A stretch of 64,000 nucleotides of DNA from Sabethes cyaneus (lineage: Eukaryota; Arthropoda; Insecta; Diptera; Culicidae): NCBI RefSeq assembly GCF_943734655.1, contig NC_071353.1, forward strand, positions 20,930,501-20,994,500, in the 5' to 3' direction. A program made the translations under genes and the position numbers. Position 1 is the first letter of the stretch, and each line of letters begins with the position of its first letter. Positions 43,691 to 54,180 of this stretch are shown here, piece after piece. The notes below the pieces were generated by a model. That model had not been told where the DNA came from. It did no database searches and saw only the letters and a program-made list of their open reading frames with translations.

Positions 43691-44460
43691 CAGCAGATTG
43701 TAGTACAAACGGCGTGGGTGTAATTCTTCGTACGGGAGAGCATGACGCCACTCTCTACAATTTCGAATAGTTTAGAGTCAGATGATCCGAATTGGATTAG
43801 CGCCAGTGTTGAAAAATTCATAGCAACAGAAAACTCAATGAGATTTCAAGTACAAGAAATTTAACTTTGATCACAAGCGTAAAACTCACATACGAATTTC
43901 TCTCGCTATTACACGCGATGTCTCTGTTGCTATGCGATGTGAACCAAATTCAGCTGTGAGAATTATGCATTCTTCCACAGCTGGCATTTCATACAACGAA
44001 CCAGAGAGCGAAAGAGAATTAACCGCCAGAGAAAATAGCAGCAGCGATAACCATGAGATTCATGAATTAAGATGGCAAACATATTGGCGGAATTTACATT
44101 TTTCCTTCGCGGGAATCGACATTTTCTTAACTAGAAAGTAACAAGCCTTATAAGATTTAGATAAACAAGTAGTTTTAATGTGTTTTTTAGTTTAACTTTA
44201 CGATTTATTTAGAGATTCATTCCCTCACGCTCACTCACAGTTACGTATCGCATGAGAGAATGCCTATGCTGTTCAACAACGAATTTGTATGTATATGTGT
44301 ATAGTTCCGGGTATCAGTTGAAGCAAAGCAGAATATGATCAAACGGGAAGAAATATGTGTGAGTTTTGTGCTTCTTGCCAAGAAAGCAGAAAAACTCACG
44401 CGCCCCTCGCCAAGGGCGCTAGCTCGAGTGTAGTGAGCGTATGTCAGCCTAACTGTAAAA
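43691..44460. other. Unassigned non-coding stretch
   Basis: It may start with further decayed RT (43691-43760, minus strand). The word CAGTGTTGAAAAATTCAT at about 43803 resembles hAT-type ends, but no matching right end was found. 44380-44450 contains GCGCCCCTCGCCAAGGGCGC, a small imperfect palindrome. No gene was recognised. Confidence 0.35.
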
Positions 44461-45893
44461 AATAATAATTTTCGAAGGAACACTGATTTAAGAAACTAGG
44501 ATGCACCTAATCAGCTCTTCGTCAGGGCCGCCACAATGTCTTTGATTTGATAAAAAAATGTCACAATGTAGTCTAGGTTCAGAATTTGGTTCAAAATCTG
44601 ATCCAAAATTTGGTTGCTGGTTTTAAAACTAATTGCAAATGTGGCCCAAAATCTGCTCCAGGTCCAAAATCTGATCAAAAAAGTGGTCCAAAATAACCAA
44701 GACTTAATCAAAATTTGATAAAAATGTGGTCCAAAATCTGGTCTAGAATCTAGTTCAAATCTGTTCCAAAATTTGTAACGAAATCTGGAACAATTTTAAT
44801 TTTAATGAAGAAATGTGGTCTGGTCTAAATCCAAAATAGTGTCCAGTTCCAGAATCTGGGCCAACACTTGATCCAAAATCTTGATGCTGGTTTAAATTTG
44901 ATCAAAAATGTGGTCCAAATCTGATAAAAATATGGCTCAAAATCGTGTCTAGAATTTGATGCTGTAGCTATAGATCCAAGATCTGGTTCAAATCCAGAAT
45001 ATGGTCCAGGGTCAAAATGTGATCAAAAATGTGGTTTAAAGTCTTATCCAAAAGCTGGTCCAGACCTGAGAAAAGCGTGGTCCAAAAGCTGGTCCATAAT
45101 CTAACGCAGGTTTGCAATCTAAGTCCAACTTTGTTCCAAAATCTGCAACAAAAGTTGATAAAAACGTGATTTAAAGTCTAATCCAAAAATTGGTCCATAC
45201 CTGATAGAAAAGTGGTCCAGAATGTGGCCCAGATCAGGTTTAAAATCTGGGTCCAAAATATGGTAAAAAACTGATCAAAAAAGTGGTCCAAAACAAGGTC
45301 CACAATATAGTCCAAATCTGTTTCAAATTATGAAATAAAAGTAGATAAAAAGTGTGGTCCATGTCCAAAATAAGGTCCAGGTCTGTAAGCTGGTTCAGTA
45401 CCTGATCCGAAATCTGGTTGGTTGTCAAAAAACTGTGTCCCAAAATCGGCTCCAAGCCCAAAATCTGGCTTAGAAAAAATCTGATCAAAAATGTGGCCCT
45501 TACTCTGGTTTATAACCTGGTCCAGTTGTAGAATCTGGTCCAAAATTTGATCCAAAGTCTGGTCCGAAATCTGATAAAAAAAATGTAGACCAAAATATGG
45601 TCTAGGTCCAGAATTTGGTCCAGGTTCTGGTTTTGGTCTGGTTTGTGATCTAGTATTTGACCCAAGACGTGATCTAAAATATGGTCCAAAATATGTTCCA
45701 AATTCTAGTCCAAATCTGTTCCAAAATTTGAAACAAAATCTGATTAATAATGTGGTTTAAAATTTAGTTCAGGTTCAAAATCTGGTTGTTTGGTTGTTTG
45801 AAATTTTATCAAAAATAATAAACTTGGAAGGAACACTGATTTAAGAAACGTAGGAGTGCTTAATCGGGTCTACGCCATGGGCGCCACAATGTC
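44461..45893. repeat. 12-bp-type CCAAAATCTGG array bracketed by an ~80-bp direct repeat
   Basis: The core (about 44541-45810) is made of diverged ~12-bp units such as TCCAAAATCTGG and TCAAAAATGTGG. The left flank 44461-44540 (AATAATAATTTTCGAAGGAA ... GCCGCCACAATGTC) recurs at 45813-45893 (AATAATAAACTTGGAAGGAA ... GCGCCACAATGTC) in direct orientation, with about 85% match by eye. The array therefore lies exactly between two copies of the same segment, as if it grew inside a tandem duplication. Short frames here are repeat translations. Confidence 0.85.
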
Positions 45894-47803
45894 AAGCTAC
45901 GACTCTGTCTGTACCTTTTTATCAACATATTCCCTTCGGATGCTAATCACGGTGGCAGTTTGTGCAAGATTTGAAGCTTGCACGAGCGCCAGCGGCGCTA
46001 AAAAGATTTTATTTTGTTTATTTTTATTTTTAATGAATTTAGGTTCAGTGTTTTGCCTAAATGTTACCCACACATAGACCTAAAAAATAAATAAAGATTG
46101 TGGATTTCTAATTAGTTTTACTCAAGTATAATTTTTAAAATTAAAATATCTAAAAACATGCAAAAAGAAACCCCGCACGACGGTACCAGCCAGTTCAAGA
46201 GCAACCGTTGCGATGGGAGCACTCGATTATTCAATCAATTTAAATTCGAATTGCTTGCATCCTTACTGATTCTACAATCACAGAGCAGTCCGAGCAGGGT
46301 ATGCTGTAACTATTGCTATCGAGAAATTCCTGAATAATTAATCTAACTTGCAATCAAATTCGAGACAAATGAAAGGCATATTAACGTTGGCGTTGCTGGA
46401 AGGATTATGGCGCACAGCTCAAAGCGATAATTCTTTGATGTTTATTTGTGTCCGATTGATTTTAGCCAATTATATTGACTTACGGTTCACTCCTTAATTC
46501 TGTTTTATCATACTGAAAGTGGGCGCTGGAAGTTTGCATTCTTCAGTAGCTTGAATTAGAGTGTTGGTATTACTATTTTCGGTCGAGATTTGGCCTTCTC
46601 TTTCAAAGCAGACATAAAGCTGTTTTGTTAGCTTTGTTTTCTTTTCAGAAGTTATTGTTTGCTGCTTGAAATGAAATTGAATTAAAAATCGAATCCAGCT
46701 TATTCGGTTAATTTACTTGTGAGTGGGTGCAGGTGATGGGGATGAGACATTCCAGGAAGTTCGTCAACCTTTAAGAAACTTTAGTTTAAAATTCCGGAAA
46801 ATGTCTAAAAAATTAAAAAATTAAATAAACGCACAGAAAACATTATTTAACGTAAAGCGTTGCATAGCATAGCATAAGCACGCTATATTTCGTAGATTGC
46901 AAGCTAATGAACTTTGATTCCTACTCTTACTGCTTGTAAAACAGTGTTTGGAAATAATACTGTTCCAGTGAAAGTTGTCCTAACATTGCCTAACAGTCGC
47001 TATTGTTAGTCACGCCCATCTTTATTACATCTTGGGAAAATGGAGAGGAACTGATGAGGCAGTATTTATTTTACGGAATGCCCGTGATTGAGCGACTACA
47101 ACATTACTTATCATCAAGTAAACGAATAATTGTTGACTGAAGTTTTTGGACCGTCTTAGTAGAATACGAAACCTGGAGTTCGAAAACAGACACTGAGGAA
47201 GCCTGCAAGTCGTAGGCGAAATACGTATCTGTCAAGAATAAAATATACATAGTAGAATTAAATTGGATAAGTTTTCTTCTTATTTAATTTCCAAAAAAAT
47301 TGTTTTTATTGAATGGTTATATTTGTCTTTCTATAACACTCAATGCTTTCACTAATTAATGCTGTAAATTTTGGTTAGTGTATACTGAAATTCGCATAAT
47401 TAAACAATATTTTTATACTCGATATATGTACTAAAAGCTAACGAACTGAAAAGCTTAAAACATACGCAAACGTGCTTGTAGTTGGATAGAATATTGAATA
47501 GCAATAAATCAACCAAACGAAACAATTTTAAAAAAATATACGCTAGATGTGTCTTTCGATTGTCAATTTATTCTCCGCATTCAACCCCCGTCAGGCATCC
47601 CGTCACTCAGTTGTCAGGGTTAACCCTTGACTACTCGGTGAAAGCAAAACTCCGAAACCACAGTTGGTAGGTACTAATCCATATTGACGAGATGACTCGA
47701 CAACTGCCTGGCAGTATAGCCGACTTGTGTGGTTTACTTTCGCGGCACAAAGCGAGAGAAAAAAAAATGTGAATGTACCGTTTCCTCCGTTTGTTGGAAA
47801 GAC
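45894..47803. other. Largely unassigned DNA with one dispersed repeat
   Basis: 45894-46080 continues from the right flank of the 12-bp array and has a plus-strand frame of unknown nature. 46080-47140 is AT-rich with no feature seen. 47143-47275 is the dispersed repeat listed separately. 47575-47760 is GC-richer with no gene recognised. Confidence 0.4.
47143..47275 (+). repeat. Dispersed repeat with GAAGCCTGCAAGTCGTAGGC block
   Basis: The left 40 bp (GGACCGTCTTAGTAGAATAC) match 20400-20440. The continuation CTGAGGAAGCCTGCAAGTCG then AATACGTATCTGTCAAGAAT is a block that I recall as widespread in mosquito genomes, possibly a retrotransposon tail. This is memory only; no coding is visible. Confidence 0.5.
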
Positions 47804-48126
47804 TACCCGGATAGAAATGCATAACGAATATTAATGTAAAAACATTACGGTTACTGTTTACACCACTTTATGCTGTAACATCACTGTACCGCTCTTGGAA
47901 AAATTTTCATATAATTCGCCAACAATGCAAATTGTTTCGAAGCAAATGGCCGCCGGAAAGCATCTCTATCTAAGGTCCAATCCTTGGTAGGTTAATTTAT
48001 TTGTAGACACAAATTGTGTCTCTTTCTCCGTCTACTGTAGAAACCACCGATCGAGATGTTTAATCTAATTCATTTTGCTGACGGGACGACGACACTATGC
48101 AGGCGCTTGCGACTTACGCGATTCGT

Positions 48127-48134
48127 CTGTCAGC
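48127..48134. repeat. 8-bp target site duplication of element D, left copy
   Basis: CTGTCAGC here is repeated exactly at 51772-51779. An 8-bp duplication is the hallmark of hAT insertions. Confidence 0.92.
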
Positions 48135-48480
48135 CAGTGATGCCAGATCTATGGATTTAGGAATTTTCTACGGACCTACGGATCGAGTGCTCAAATCTAC
48201 GGATTTTCATAAACTTTGCGGAAAAGATTGAAAGTTTCATTTAATGACAAAAAGTACGTGTACGCTACATGCAATGAATAATATCCCGAAATGCATAACT
48301 TTATTCTTTCTGATAGAAAGAAGCGAATAGTAAACTTTTCTTGAATGTGTACTAAAATTGGAAGATTTACTTTATTGTTGTTAATAAAAACCAGCATTAT
48401 TCGCTTTGACGGCAGATATTTATAGTAATACTGATATTTTCCTGGTTGAAGTGCGGCAAAATGGCTAAATATTTTATTTT

Positions 48481-48496
48481 GACGTAGGACTACGTC
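48481..48496 (-). repeat. Palindrome-like motif GACGTAGGACTACGTC
   Basis: This 16-bp motif has inverted 7-bp arms around a GA centre. It is one of five occurrences or near-occurrences in the window: 7725-7740, 48481-48496, 58063-58078 (one mismatch), 59094-59109, and a half site near 60234. It is followed here by TTTCAGGAAAGTAGCTGGTA, a different context from the other copies. Confidence 0.8.
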
Positions 48497-48744
48497 TTTC
48501 AGGAAAGTAGCTGGTATGGGGTGTCATTCCAAAAAATCTTTCTCAAAAAGTGGTCAGGTTTAGAACGCTTAGCTTAGTGGTTTCCCGAACGATTTTCAAT
48601 ATTCTTACACCAATCGATTGGAAAATCATCTAAGAATTGGTCCAAGTGAAGAAAAGTATGGATTCTTGATGTTGAACTATTGAAAAATTGAAAATGATGA
48701 GCCCATGTTTTACCAGAATCCTGGCTTCGTGATTGGTTGGAAGA

Positions 48745-48980
48745 TTCGTTGATCTAAACCTATACCAGTTTGATATCTGTGCTTGAGAAGTAAGCCAAAA
48801 CAAGTGACAAAGTTTCCTCATTTCAACAAGATTTCTTAACACCGCGATTCAACCTAGACCATTTTGATGTCTTTGCTTGGGAAGTACGCCAGAAAGAGTG
48901 ACAAAGCCCCCTCGTGCTAACAGATTTCTTACGAACGCGATTAAACCTAGTCCAATTTGATATCTGTGTTGGAAAAATGT
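48745..48980. repeat. ~95-bp tandem repeat, about 2.5 units, cut by foldback E
   Basis: Units begin near 48748, 48845 and 48940. They share CTA(G/T)(A/T)CCA(G/T)TTTGAT(A/G)TCTxTG, then GxAAGTAxGCCAxAAxxAGTGAC and GATTTCTTA(A/C). The third unit breaks off at about 48980, where foldback E starts. Confidence 0.8.
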
Positions 48981-48988
48981 GCTATAGC
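48981..48988. repeat. 8-bp duplication flanking foldback E, left copy
   Basis: GCTATAGC at 48981-48988 is repeated at 49381-49388. The word is itself a palindrome, so it could in principle belong to the inverted repeat instead of being a target duplication. Confidence 0.7.
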
Positions 48989-49380
48989 CAGGGATGGTTC
49001 GATCACTTTGACTCAATTTTGATTCATTTGACACTACCGTCTCAGCCGAGCAAAATTTGACAAATTGACGGATGGGACATTTGTAGATAATAACTAGATC
49101 TACAATTTTGCTAAATAAAGTGTTGCTGCAACTTTTGTAGTTACGGCGCTACAATGCTAGTACCTCTTTAGTAACTAAATGAACGTTCATTTAGTTACTA
49201 ATGATGTACTAGCATTGTAGCACCGTAACTATAAAAGATACAGCAACACTTTATTCAGCAAAATTGTAGATCTAGTTATTATCTACAAATGTCCCATACA
49301 TCAATTTGTCAAATTTTGCTCGGTTAGGACGCTACTGTCAAATGAATCAAAATTGAGTCAAAGTGATCGAACCATCTCTG
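48989..49380. mobile_element. Foldback element E, 392 bp, no spacer
   Basis: The sequence is an inverted repeat along its whole length. It starts CAGGGATGGTTCGATCACTT and ends with the complement (one mismatch), and the dyad axis falls exactly at 49184/49185 inside GAACGTTC. The two 196-bp arms differ by only about a dozen substitutions and no net indel. CAG ends and an 8-bp flanking repeat suggest a hAT-type MITE. A transcript of it would form a near-perfect ~196-bp hairpin. It lies inside element D, which lies inside element C: three insertion layers. Confidence 0.92.
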
Positions 49381-49811
49381 GCTATAGCTGTAGTGTACGG
49401 TTATAATACGACTCTGTATGAATACGCATGCTTGCCGTTTCATTAGAAGTGTAGTGAAAAGATGTGCTGTTGATAAAATAGGATTGAATTGGTAAAATCC
49501 CTTCAACGTGTGGAACCATGGGTAATAAAAACAATCTTTAATTTGTGTAAGATAGCAGGAAAGCAATAGTTTGTGTTCTTGATTTTGTTAATTTTGTTTC
49601 CAAATGCACATAGAAGTAACTCTGAAATCTTTTGAGGATTAAACGTACGCAATATTACTACTTTGATAAATGTTACATGCAACGCATGTAGCATGTACAT
49701 ATGTTGCATATAGCATGTATACATGAATAAACGAATGATTACAAGCCTGGATACATGCTACTATCACAACAAAGACAACAAAGAGACTTACAAAGTCCTG
49801 CGTCACCTATG

Positions 49812-49862
49812 TAGGCGGTCGGGTCTTGTACACAACCCCTCTGATTTTTTTCCCACATTTTG
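49812..49862. repeat. Dispersed repeat fragment, second copy
   Basis: Shares ACACAACCCCTCTGATTTTT with 7225-7275; see that entry. It lies within element D. Confidence 0.6.
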
Positions 49863-49949
49863 GCAGTTGCGTAATTTGATTTCTGTAGTGCGACAGAACT
49901 TCAAAATCAAGCGAATAAGCGAATTTTAATCAAGTAGATGGAATCCTTA

Positions 49950-50995
49950 TTCAATATGCTCTTTTTACGCGACAAATAAAAATTCTTGGACCTTCAGAAA
50001 GCGATGAAAAGATGACCAAAATAAACAGAAAAGACAACGAAACGCTGGCAAAAGACGGCGAAATGTTGACGAAAATGTGAATAGAAGTCAATGGAACTGT
50101 GATGAAAAGATGGTAAAAATACGATAAAAGACGACAAAAAACCTGCAACAAAAAACACGACAAGAAATGGGAAAGAGACATTAAAACTGTCAAACAGTCG
50201 ATAAACCATACAAAAAAGACTACAAAAAAATGGCGAATATACGTCGTCAAAAAACGCCGGAAGAACAACGAAAAGACAAAAAAAATACAACAATTTTGTT
50301 GGCTTAGTAACAAACAGGATGAGAGATGATAAAAAGATGACAATGAAAATGAAGAAAAGGCGGCAAAATGTCATAAAATGAAAATACGATGGAAAGATGA
50401 CAAAAAAATAGAAAAAGTCGATAAAAATGTAACAGAGAAATGACAATGACATGACGAATACGGAGAAAAGGCAATAAGGAGAATACAAAAAGACGGATAA
50501 GTGGTTCCGAAAAAACAACGATAATATAACGACCAGACAATGCAAGGTAGCGAAAAGACGATGAAAGAACGATGAAACGACAGCAAATAATAGACAAATC
50601 GGCAATGAAATGCCTGCGAAAAGATATGACGAAGTAGTGAAGACAAGTAGGCGACAAGTTGAAAGACGACGAAAATACGGTTAAAAGACGCCAAAACGTT
50701 ACAAACAGTGACAAAATTGCCAAAAAAAGCTTTACAAAACGACGAAAAGACTGTAAATAGATGTAGCCTTTAGCTAAAGGTATAAGAGAAACAATTAAAA
50801 GTCTGCAAAACAGTGACAGGCTATGCCAAAAAAGTCACTAATAACGATGCCATCAAACCAAAAACGCCACAAAAAGCAATAAAAAATGACATACAAATCA
50901 GTGAAAAGAGACAAAAAGGCGATGATAGAATACCCAATTACGAAAAACGACCAACAAACGTTAAAAGACAACAAAACAACGAGAGGTCAACGCGG
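49950..50995. repeat. Purine-rich GACRAAAA array inside element D
   Basis: Diverged short units such as GACGAAAAGAT, GACAAAAAA and ATGGAAAGATG run through the block, with the complement producing overlapping Phe/Ser/Leu-rich minus-strand frames (for example 49994-50605) that I do not regard as genes. A smaller, similar patch is at 51315-51475. Confidence 0.8.
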
Positions 50996-51037
50996 TGTAG
51001 TGGTTAGCATTCACATCTCTCACGTCGAGGACTCATT
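50996..51037 (+). repeat. tRNA-like SINE head fragment
   Basis: GCGGTGTAGTGGTTAGCATT followed by CTCTCACGTCGAGGACT resembles the 5' half of a tRNA-derived SINE (A-box-like TRGYNNARNGG words, then an anticodon-stem-like stretch). The B box is missing because element A sequence begins at 51038. Confidence 0.5.
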
Positions 51038-51309
51038 GTTAATTTCCATGCAAAAATCTACGAAAAAAGACAAAAACGAAAGAACAATTTTTTGGCCAAA
51101 TTTCGTAAATTCCGCTGTTTGAATTTCCATTTCTACTTCATGCTAGAAGCGTTAACTCAATTCGTACACTCATTTTTCAAGTTTTTTAGACTGTAGAGCC
51201 CACAGACAATTGATTTTATAAAAAAATAACTCATATCTTACCAATTATTTTTTTGCACCCCGATTTTTGAAGCCAATTTCCAAGGGGGGGAATGATTTGC
51301 AATGGCCTA
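51038..51309 (+). mobile_element. Element A, copy 3 (left part missing)
   Basis: It matches element A from the AATTTCCATGCAAAAAT landmark through GTAGAGCCCACRGACAATTG to the right end GGGGAATGATTTGCAATGGCC. The left ~160 bp, including the left terminus, is absent. Same orientation as the other two copies. Confidence 0.82.
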
Positions 51310-51771
51310 ATTATATTAATACAAATAAAAAATTACAAGAAGATCAAATAACGGCGGAAAAGCTGACAAAGTACACAGCAAAACAAAACAAAAACCAAAA
51401 ATTAAAGACAAAATACAAAATAACCAAACGACGAAAAATGAAAGAATTCGGAAAAATAAAGGCTAAAGGCGAATGACGAAAGTCAAAATTATGCGTTCTT
51501 GAATAGTATAGAGGAAATTTTAAAAGTATCATAAACTAATTCGATTCAAAAAAGGATTAATTTGTTTCAAATGCAATCAAGAATACCTATGCGATAAAAA
51601 ATGTCACTTTTCAGCAAAACTGAAAAACACTTTACATGAAGAACAAATGTCGGTCAAACGCCAAAAAGTTTGATTTAAAATTTGATTTAGTTTTATAATT
51701 ATACCCCTTTCTTCGGTGATTAAAACACAGCAAAACTACGGATTTTTTTTCAGCAAAACCTGGCATCACTG

Positions 51772-51779
51772 CTGTCAGC
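51772..51779. repeat. 8-bp target site duplication of element D, right copy
   Basis: CTGTCAGC, identical to 48127-48134. Confidence 0.92.
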
Positions 51780-52338
51780 GTGTCAGCCGCGATTCTCAAT
51801 GCGGGTGTTCGGGGAAAGGCCCCGTTTCTATGGAATAGACCAACCTCGTTGTTTTTATGTCTTGACTTAGAATGAGGTCAGGCATACAATTAAGTTTTTA
51901 TAACGGTAGATTTTACAATTGACGGAGGGAACGATAGAAGACAGTACTGAAACAAAGAGTCGATAGGATCTATCGCCCTTTTATCTTGACAATAAACTAA
52001 AAAATCTAACAGATTGAAACCAGGCGTCAAGAGGAAAGAGCGGAATTTGTTTATGTAGGTGTACTGACCTCTAGTATTTTCCTAATATGAGTGATGAATG
52101 CAGCTTGAAAATCATAATAGTTCGAAGTCTGTCAAAATCATGGTCATCATATAGTATCTTTTCAAAAACATAAAATACTAATATTCCGAAAGCCTACAAT
52201 TTTATTTGCAGAATTTACCTTAAATTTCATTGTAACTTCATTGTAAAATAGTGTAAAACTTACAGTGAATGTACCACAAAGCTCACTGTTTTTGGTTTTT
52301 ATTTGTTTGGGAAAAAGCCAAAAAAATTAGTGTAACAG

Positions 52339-53671
52339 CCCGCATAGAAATGCATAACGAATATTAATGTAAAAACATTACGGTTACTATGAATTTTACT
52401 GTTTACAACACATTATGCTGTAACTTCACTGTACCGTTCTTAGAAAATTTTTCATATTAATGTAAAAACTTTACGATTACAATGAATTTTACTGTTTCCA
52501 ACACTTTATGCTGTAACTTCACTGTACCGTTCTTGGAAAATTTTTCATATAATTCGGCAACAATGCAAATTGTTTAGAAGCAGGAAATAATCTCTATCTA
52601 AGGTCCAATCCTTGGCAGGTTGAGTTATTTGTAGACACAAATTGTGTCTCTTCCTCCGTCTACTGTAGAAACCACCGATCGAGAAGTTTAATCTAATTCG
52701 TTTTACTGACGGGACGACGACATTATGCAGGCGCTTGCGACTTACTTGTTCGTCTGTCAACATATTAGCCGCGATTCTTAACGCGGGTGTTCGGGGAAAG
52801 GCTCCGTTCCTATGAAATAGACCAACCTCGTTGTTTCTACGTCTTGACATCGAATGAGGTGTCAGGCATATAATTAAGTTTTTATAACGGTAGATTTTAC
52901 AATTGAAAGAGAACGATAGAAGACAGTAATAAAACAAAGAGTCGATAGGATATAACAGATTGAGATAAGGCGTGAATGGGAAAGAGCGGAATTTGTTTAT
53001 GTAGGTGTACTGACCTCTAATACTTTCCTAATATGAGCGATGAATGCGGCTCGAAAATCATAATAGTTCGAAGCCTATCAAATTCATTATATCTTCAAAA
53101 ACATGAAATACCGTAATTAATCAGCCGGTTTTGTTTTGTCCTAATAATCCGAAAGCCTACAATTTTTTTTGCAGAACTCACCTTAAATTTCATTGTAACT
53201 TCGTTGTAAAACAATGTAAAACTTATAGTGAATGTACCACAAATTTTACTGTTTTTGGTTTTTATTTGTATGGGAAAAAGTCGAAAAATTTAGTGTTACA
53301 TCACTTAATCACCCCCTTATTCGCTGTAAAATTGGCGGTTTCCATTAAAATTTACTGTGAAAACAGCGGTATTCATGGTAACTTCAGTGTAACTTTTACA
53401 AAGATTTTCACTGTTTCAATGTGGTTTTTCGAAGTTTTTCAATGTTTGTAACAGTGAAATTTAATGTTTTTTTGCTAACCATTTTTATTCGGGAGCACTT
53501 AATCACTCCAGTATTCGCTGTAAAATTGGTGGCTTCCATTAAAATTTACTGTGAAAACAGCGATAGCCATGGTTACAAAGATTTTCCCTGTTTCAATGAG
53601 GTTTTTCGAAGTTTTTCGATGTTTTGTAACAGTGAAATTTAATGTTTTTTCGCTTTACATTTTTATTCGGG
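52339..53671. mobile_element. Element C, copy 3 (head-to-tail with copy 2)
   Basis: It starts CCCGCATAGAAATGCATAAC directly after the truncated copy 2 and ends TTTTTATTCGGG at 53671 followed by TA. An earlier right terminus (CATTTTTATTCGGG) ends at 53493, so the terminal ~180 bp is duplicated. The left end carries two ~100-bp units, as in copy 1. No TA separates it from copy 2, so only the outer ends of the pair have TA (47804-47805 and 53672-53673). It contains a minus-strand frame (52545-52937) like that of copy 1. Confidence 0.85.
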
Positions 53672-53673
53672 TA

Positions 53674-54180
53674 CCCACCTGTACCCGAGGTCCATTATAG
53701 GTAAAGGGTCCACTATAGGTTAACTTACCCTCTATTTTACGCTGAACGCCAATTAAGACAATTAGCTGGGGAAAGCAGTTGGAAACAACGAATATTGGAA
53801 AGTCAAATTTAGTCAAATTGGTGGGGAATCGATTGCATTCAATTGGCACACTATCTAGATGCTACCCAAGTAGCACATTTTTGACCCTTTAATAGCAGCA
53901 ACTTGTTTATGACTAGAATTAGTCGTATTTCGGTTGTTACAACTATTTTCTAATTACTGTGCTAGTAGGGTACCACTATCACTATCGGTCAGATTCATCA
54001 ACTCAACCGTTAAACAGAAAATAGTGTCACCCGGGATTGGTTTCTGTGGTTAGGTTTATGCTTAATGTCCATTATGCCCAATGTATTTATGCCTAACGTC
54101 CATTATGCCTAGCATCCGTATGCCTAATGTCCGTATAGGGTACACCCCATTTTACAGGTTGCGGAGTAATGCTTTCAAAA
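53674..54180. other. Unassigned DNA with TATGCCTAATGTCC short repeats
   Basis: Between about 54055 and 54140, words of the type TAATGTCCATTATGCC, TAACGTCCATTATGCC and TAATGTCCGTAT repeat about five times every ~16-20 bp. 53860-53970 has a TACCCAAGTAGCACATTTTT word that loosely pairs with CTGTGCTAGTAGGGTA. No gene was seen. Confidence 0.5.

Larger units (their letters stand above)
48135..51771. mobile_element. Element D, 3,637-bp hAT-like element
   Basis: It begins CAGTGATGCCAGATCTATGG and ends, reverse-complemented, CAGTGATGCCAGGTTTTGCT, giving a perfect 12-bp inverted terminus. The insertion is bounded by the exact 8-bp duplication CTGTCAGC, and the interrupted element C is collinear across it. 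CTACGGAT-type words repeat just inside both ends (48166-48205 and about 51736). CAG ends plus an 8-bp target fit the hAT superfamily. No hAT transposase is seen. The inside is filled by a ~95-bp tandem repeat, foldback E, purine-rich arrays and a piece of element A, so it is non-autonomous. Confidence 0.92.
47806..52338. mobile_element. Element C, copy 2, split by the hAT-like element D
   Basis: It starts CCCGGATAGAAATGCATAAC after TA (47804-47805) and follows copy 1, with only one of the two ~100-bp left-end units. At 48134 it is cut by element D, and it resumes at 51780 (GTGTCAGCCGCGATTCTCAA) exactly where copies 1 and 3 continue. It ends prematurely at 52338, about 200 bp short of its right terminus, where copy 3 begins. 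In the region of the minus-strand frame of the other copies this copy has a stop. Confidence 0.85.

Noticed and set aside
43800..43820. hAT left end (CAGTGTTG...)
   Set aside because: No matching right end or 8-bp duplication was found downstream.
44461..45893. LTR retrotransposon with ~80-bp LTRs
   Set aside because: The direct repeats are too short, lack convincing TG...CA ends, and enclose only a simple array with no gag/pol remains.
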